Shown in pieces: positions 61,932-64,000 of a stretch of 64,000 bases of DNA. The first letter of the stretch is position 1, and each line of letters begins with the position of its first letter. This DNA comes from ANME-2 cluster archaeon (GTDB lineage Archaea > Halobacteriota > Methanosarcinia > Methanosarcinales > Methanocomedenaceae): positions 1 through 64,000 of the forward strand of contig JAAXOC010000032.1 in the NCBI GenBank assembly GCA_014237145.1. The letters run 5' to 3'. A program made the translations under genes and the position numbers. The notes under the pieces were generated by a model that made no database searches, was not told the DNA's origin, and worked only from the letters and a program-made list of their open reading frames with translations.

Positions 61932-61966
61932 CTGCCACCTGCCGCCCTAATGGGCTGCGGTGGCAG
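61932..61966. repeat. GC-rich hairpin
   Basis: CTGCCACCTGCCGCCC pairs with GGGCTGCGGTGGCAG across a TAAT loop with one bulge. It lies between copies 2 and 3 of the GC-rich repeat. No T run follows, so it is not an obvious terminator. Confidence 0.65.
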
Positions 61967-62086
61967 GGGTAGGGGGTACCATATGTATTTCTATTGCTAT
62001 ATATTTTTACAGCCGCCGGCGGCTAACAAACAAAACATCCACTCCGCACCCACAGACCGCTGGTACCCATGTATCAGCGAGGCACC

Positions 62087-62184
62087 GAAAAGCGCCTGCC
62101 TGCCCCCACACCACAAGGGAAGTAGAGCAGATCAGGACGGGCACCCGGGCAGAGTGAAGGTGAGAGGGGGCGGCAGGAGAGCCG
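62087..62184 (+). repeat. GC-rich 100-bp repeat, copy 3
   Basis: It begins GAAAAGCGCCTGCC, as copy 1 does, and contains GCCCCCACACCACAAGGG, GAGCAGATCAGGACGGGC and GAGGGGGCGGCAG. Same orientation as the other two. The differences are mostly single-base changes. Confidence 0.85.
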
Positions 62185-62268
62185 GAGAAAAAACGGGGGC
62201 TGAAGAAAACGGCGATGTAAATGATAATTTTTTATTTCAGGTAAGCATTTGAAGCATTATAATAAACT

Positions 62269-62464
62269 ATAACTATTCAGCCATCCTTAAGACCGGATGC
62301 AGATGGTGAAAATCCGCTCATTTGTGTCTATGGCGATACATTTTTTAGTTTTTAATACTGAGTCTAAGTTCATCGTTTTCAAAGGTGTTTGACAATTGTG
62401 TGCAATTATCTATTTGTAGACTATTCAGTCTGACGATAACGTTTATGTATGGCTGAATAGTTAC
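62269..62464. mobile_element. MITE-like element, family C, with 8-bp target duplication
   Basis: This 196-bp element has ends ATAACTATTCAGCCAT and ATGGCTGAATAGTTAC (15 of 16 bases inverted). An exact 8-bp duplication AATAAACT flanks it (62261-62268 and 62465-62472). It has no coding capacity. The 8-bp duplication points to a transposase family that makes 8-bp staggered cuts. It sits about 50 bp upstream of the next gene. Confidence 0.9.
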
Positions 62465-62524
62465 AATAAACTTAAATAAGCTAGATTATAAATGGATTTA
62501 AGTCATTAATAGGATTATACTATC

Positions 62525-63244
62525 ATGAACGCCAATTATTCGTCTGACAGCCAATTTAAATCTATTAACTATATTCTGGATGTTTTTTCATCCGATATTT
62601 TTGAGAGTGTTACATTAGTTATGCGACCAGTAATTGGCACAGTTGATTATCTAAGATTAATGCATAGACTTTATCAGATTCAAAAAGAATTAGACCAAAT
62701 TTTGAAAATGGATTTTGAAACAAGAGAAAAATTATTGGAAGCTTTAACAGATATTATTTCAATTAATATTTATGAAGACGATCTAGGAACTATCGAAAAT
62801 AAACTGGAAGATCAAATAGCTATTCTCCAGGATTTCGATGAAAGTTTTAAGAAACTAAAATCCTTTTCAACAAATTTAGAACCCAGACAGCAAACTGAAC
62901 TTTTCAGAATAACGTTGAGAAAACTAAATGGAAAAATTTCATCAATTCGGGATGAGATAAAATTTAAAATATGGGACAAAGCTGAAAATACCAATCAGTT
63001 ATTAGTCTTAAATCAATACTTTTTTAACATTCAGGAATTAATAAAAGAATCCTTAAAAAAGGTGGATGATGTTGATATCTGGATAATAATAAATGTTTCA
63101 TTGCTTAGAATCGAGGCTTTTCACAGGGGAAAGATTTCTTTTCAAGATCTTCAGGATGATGTAACTGAGTTGAGCTTATTTAATTTTAATGATGAATTAA
63201 TTCCAAGAAATTATAATGCTGTTTTTGAGGTCTTAGAGGCTTAA
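62525..63244 (+). CDS. Unrecognised helical protein, partner of a PIN-like gene
   Basis: The protein has 239 residues, nearly all helical and AT-rich in codon use: LRLMHRLYQIQKELDQILKM, LEDQIAILQDFDESFKKLKS, and KKVDDVDIWIIINVSLLRIE. There is no DNA-binding or catalytic motif. The stop codon is one base before the next ATG, so the two genes form one unit. It could be the antitoxin or a regulatory partner of the PIN-like protein (inference). No ribosome binding site is evident. Base composition differs from that of the metabolic genes, hinting at acquisition. Confidence 0.75.
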   Translation: MNANYSSDSQFKSINYILDVFSSDIFESVTLVMRPVIGTVDYLRLMHRLYQIQKELDQILKMDFETREKLLEALTDIISINIYEDDLGTIENKLEDQIAILQDFDESFKKLKSFSTNLEPRQQTELFRITLRKLNGKISSIRDEIKFKIWDKAENTNQLLVLNQYFFNIQELIKESLKKVDDVDIWIIINVSLLRIEAFHRGKISFQDLQDDVTELSLFNFNDELIPRNYNAVFEVLEA

Positions 63245-63245
63245 A

Positions 63246-63926
63246 ATGAATTTTTCTTTTGATACTAATATCATTTTAGGAATAGTTAATAAAAAAGATC
63301 GACTTCATGAAAAATCTAAAGCTTTGATGGATAATAAACGGAACGAACAATTGTATTTATGTCATTCAGCAATTAAGGAATCCCATAACGTACTAAGAAA
63401 TAAAATAAATGAAGTTATGGTTGATATTATCAGATTTCTACCAGATATTTATCAGAGCTCCAGTATTAGTACATTGGATTCCCAGGCTTTTTTAATAGAG
63501 CAGTTCAAAAACTTAAAAGCTGCAAAACCAGTGCTATCTAATTTTCTAAATTTGGTATATCATGAAATCTCTATTTTTCTTAAAGACAATGAAATAGACA
63601 ATCTACCTGATTTTTTATCAGAACTGTCATTAAATCTATCAAATTCGATCATTCTTAAAATCGAAGAGACTCATCCTGACTTTGAAATATTATTCTTAAA
63701 CCATGATAGGCTCAATATTGTGAAAAGATCACTTGCTGATATTCATTTTAAGGACACAAATGATGGACGGATATTTCAGGAATTGATGACTAATCTTGAA
63801 GATATAAAACCAATTGAATTCTTCCTTGATGATAGAGATTTTGCTAAGAAATGCAAGATGGGTTTTACAAATATCGCTAATGATATGGAATTTTATGAAT
63901 CTGACTTTTCTTGTAACCAAGTTTGA
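63246..63926 (+). CDS. Large PIN-domain-like protein
   Basis: The protein has 226 residues. NFSFDTNIILGIVNKKDRLH has the PIN start with Asp6 and Asn8; CHSAIKESHNVLRNK gives Glu45; EFFLDDRDFAKKCK near residue 200 fits the final acidic strand of PIN nucleases. Between these is an extra helical region of about 100 residues, so the protein is longer than VapC toxins (about 130). It is expected to be a metal-dependent RNase. It is coupled to the upstream helical gene. Near its end the sequence KDTNDGRIFQEL may supply another acidic residue. Confidence 0.72.
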   Translation: MNFSFDTNIILGIVNKKDRLHEKSKALMDNKRNEQLYLCHSAIKESHNVLRNKINEVMVDIIRFLPDIYQSSSISTLDSQAFLIEQFKNLKAAKPVLSNFLNLVYHEISIFLKDNEIDNLPDFLSELSLNLSNSIILKIEETHPDFEILFLNHDRLNIVKRSLADIHFKDTNDGRIFQELMTNLEDIKPIEFFLDDRDFAKKCKMGFTNIANDMEFYESDFSCNQV

Positions 63927-64000
63927 CACTTCAAACTCCTTTTTTTTCAGGAATGTTTTCTATTTTGTCTGGAAAAGCCATTTGTCATTTTATGATGATC

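Larger units (their letters stand above)
61603..62524. other. Gene-free region of repeats and a MITE
   Basis: This 920-bp stretch holds two GC-rich repeat copies, a strong hairpin at 61932-61966, a CGCAGAG-type sequence near 61837, and a family C MITE at 62269-62464. Open frames here (for example 61875-62252) follow the base composition and lack start signals, so no gene is called. Confidence 0.6.

Noticed and set aside
61875-62252. Open frame of 125 residues in the repeat region
   Set aside because: It crosses the GC-rich repeat copy 3 and a hairpin, has no ribosome binding site and no protein-like pattern.

Overview
The window is archaeal and reads as a member of the Methanosarcinales, either a cytochrome-containing methanogen or an anaerobic methane/alkane oxidiser of the ANME-2/ANME-3 type (inference). 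The evidence is a tungsten/molybdenum formylmethanofuran dehydrogenase operon (fwdDBAC), the methanopterin gene mptG, methanogenesis marker protein 8, a Methanosarcina-type rnf operon led by a multihaem cytochrome c, archaeal CoaD, ValS, ThyA, SecDF, ThiI and aIF1, and TATA-type promoters with many ATGA-coupled genes.

Layout. 1-10.2 kb holds a transposase relic followed by housekeeping and repair genes (coaD, valS, a Vms1-like peptidyl-tRNA hydrolase, a Fic protein, a RadC-like protein, thyA). 10.3-18.3 kb is an eleven-gene minus-strand Mrp-type Na+/H+ antiporter operon with its MrpA C-terminal parts split into separate genes, three large antiporter-like subunits, and a small membrane protein with a Glu/His repeat. 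18.3-19 kb carries two different MITE-like elements. 19.9-21.8 kb and 31.3-33.1 kb carry four universal stress proteins that bracket a ten-gene minus-strand unit (23.6-31.1 kb): small membrane protein, cytochrome b, small membrane protein, multihaem cytochrome c, rnfC-D-G-E-A-B. The flavin transferase apbE follows at 33.2 kb. Rnf, Mrp and ApbE together suggest a sodium-based electron-transport block.

35.5-44.4 kb is mixed: a second copy of one MITE, a decayed tRNA-Gly, methanogenesis marker 8, a CDF metal transporter, mptG, a frameshifted nucleotidyltransferase, a secreted-protein/permease/ATPase ABC operon, a MazF toxin-antitoxin pair and a decayed partial duplicate of the ABC ATPase. 44.8-48.6 kb is secF-secD-thiI. 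48.6-50.4 kb is a small toxin-antitoxin zone (VapBC, a ribbon-helix-helix protein, a HicA remnant). 50.5-54.8 kb is fwdDBAC, preceded by three 36-bp direct repeats placed in its presumed leader. 54.8-58.4 kb has an alanine/ornithine-cyclodeaminase-family dehydrogenase, a DUF192 protein, aIF1 and iscS-iscU. 58.5-64 kb has a CDP-alcohol phosphatidyltransferase, MarC, a nitroreductase set among three copies of a GC-rich 100-bp repeat, a third MITE family with a clean 8-bp target duplication, and an unrecognised two-gene unit whose second gene looks like a PIN-domain nuclease.

The least explained items are the Rnf-associated cytochrome b module, the Glu/His-repeat protein inside the antiporter operon, the triplicated fwd leader, the GC-rich triplicate repeat, a dispersed hairpin repeat (three copies), and the PIN-containing gene pair at the right edge. 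All calls come from reading the sequence; no database search was run.
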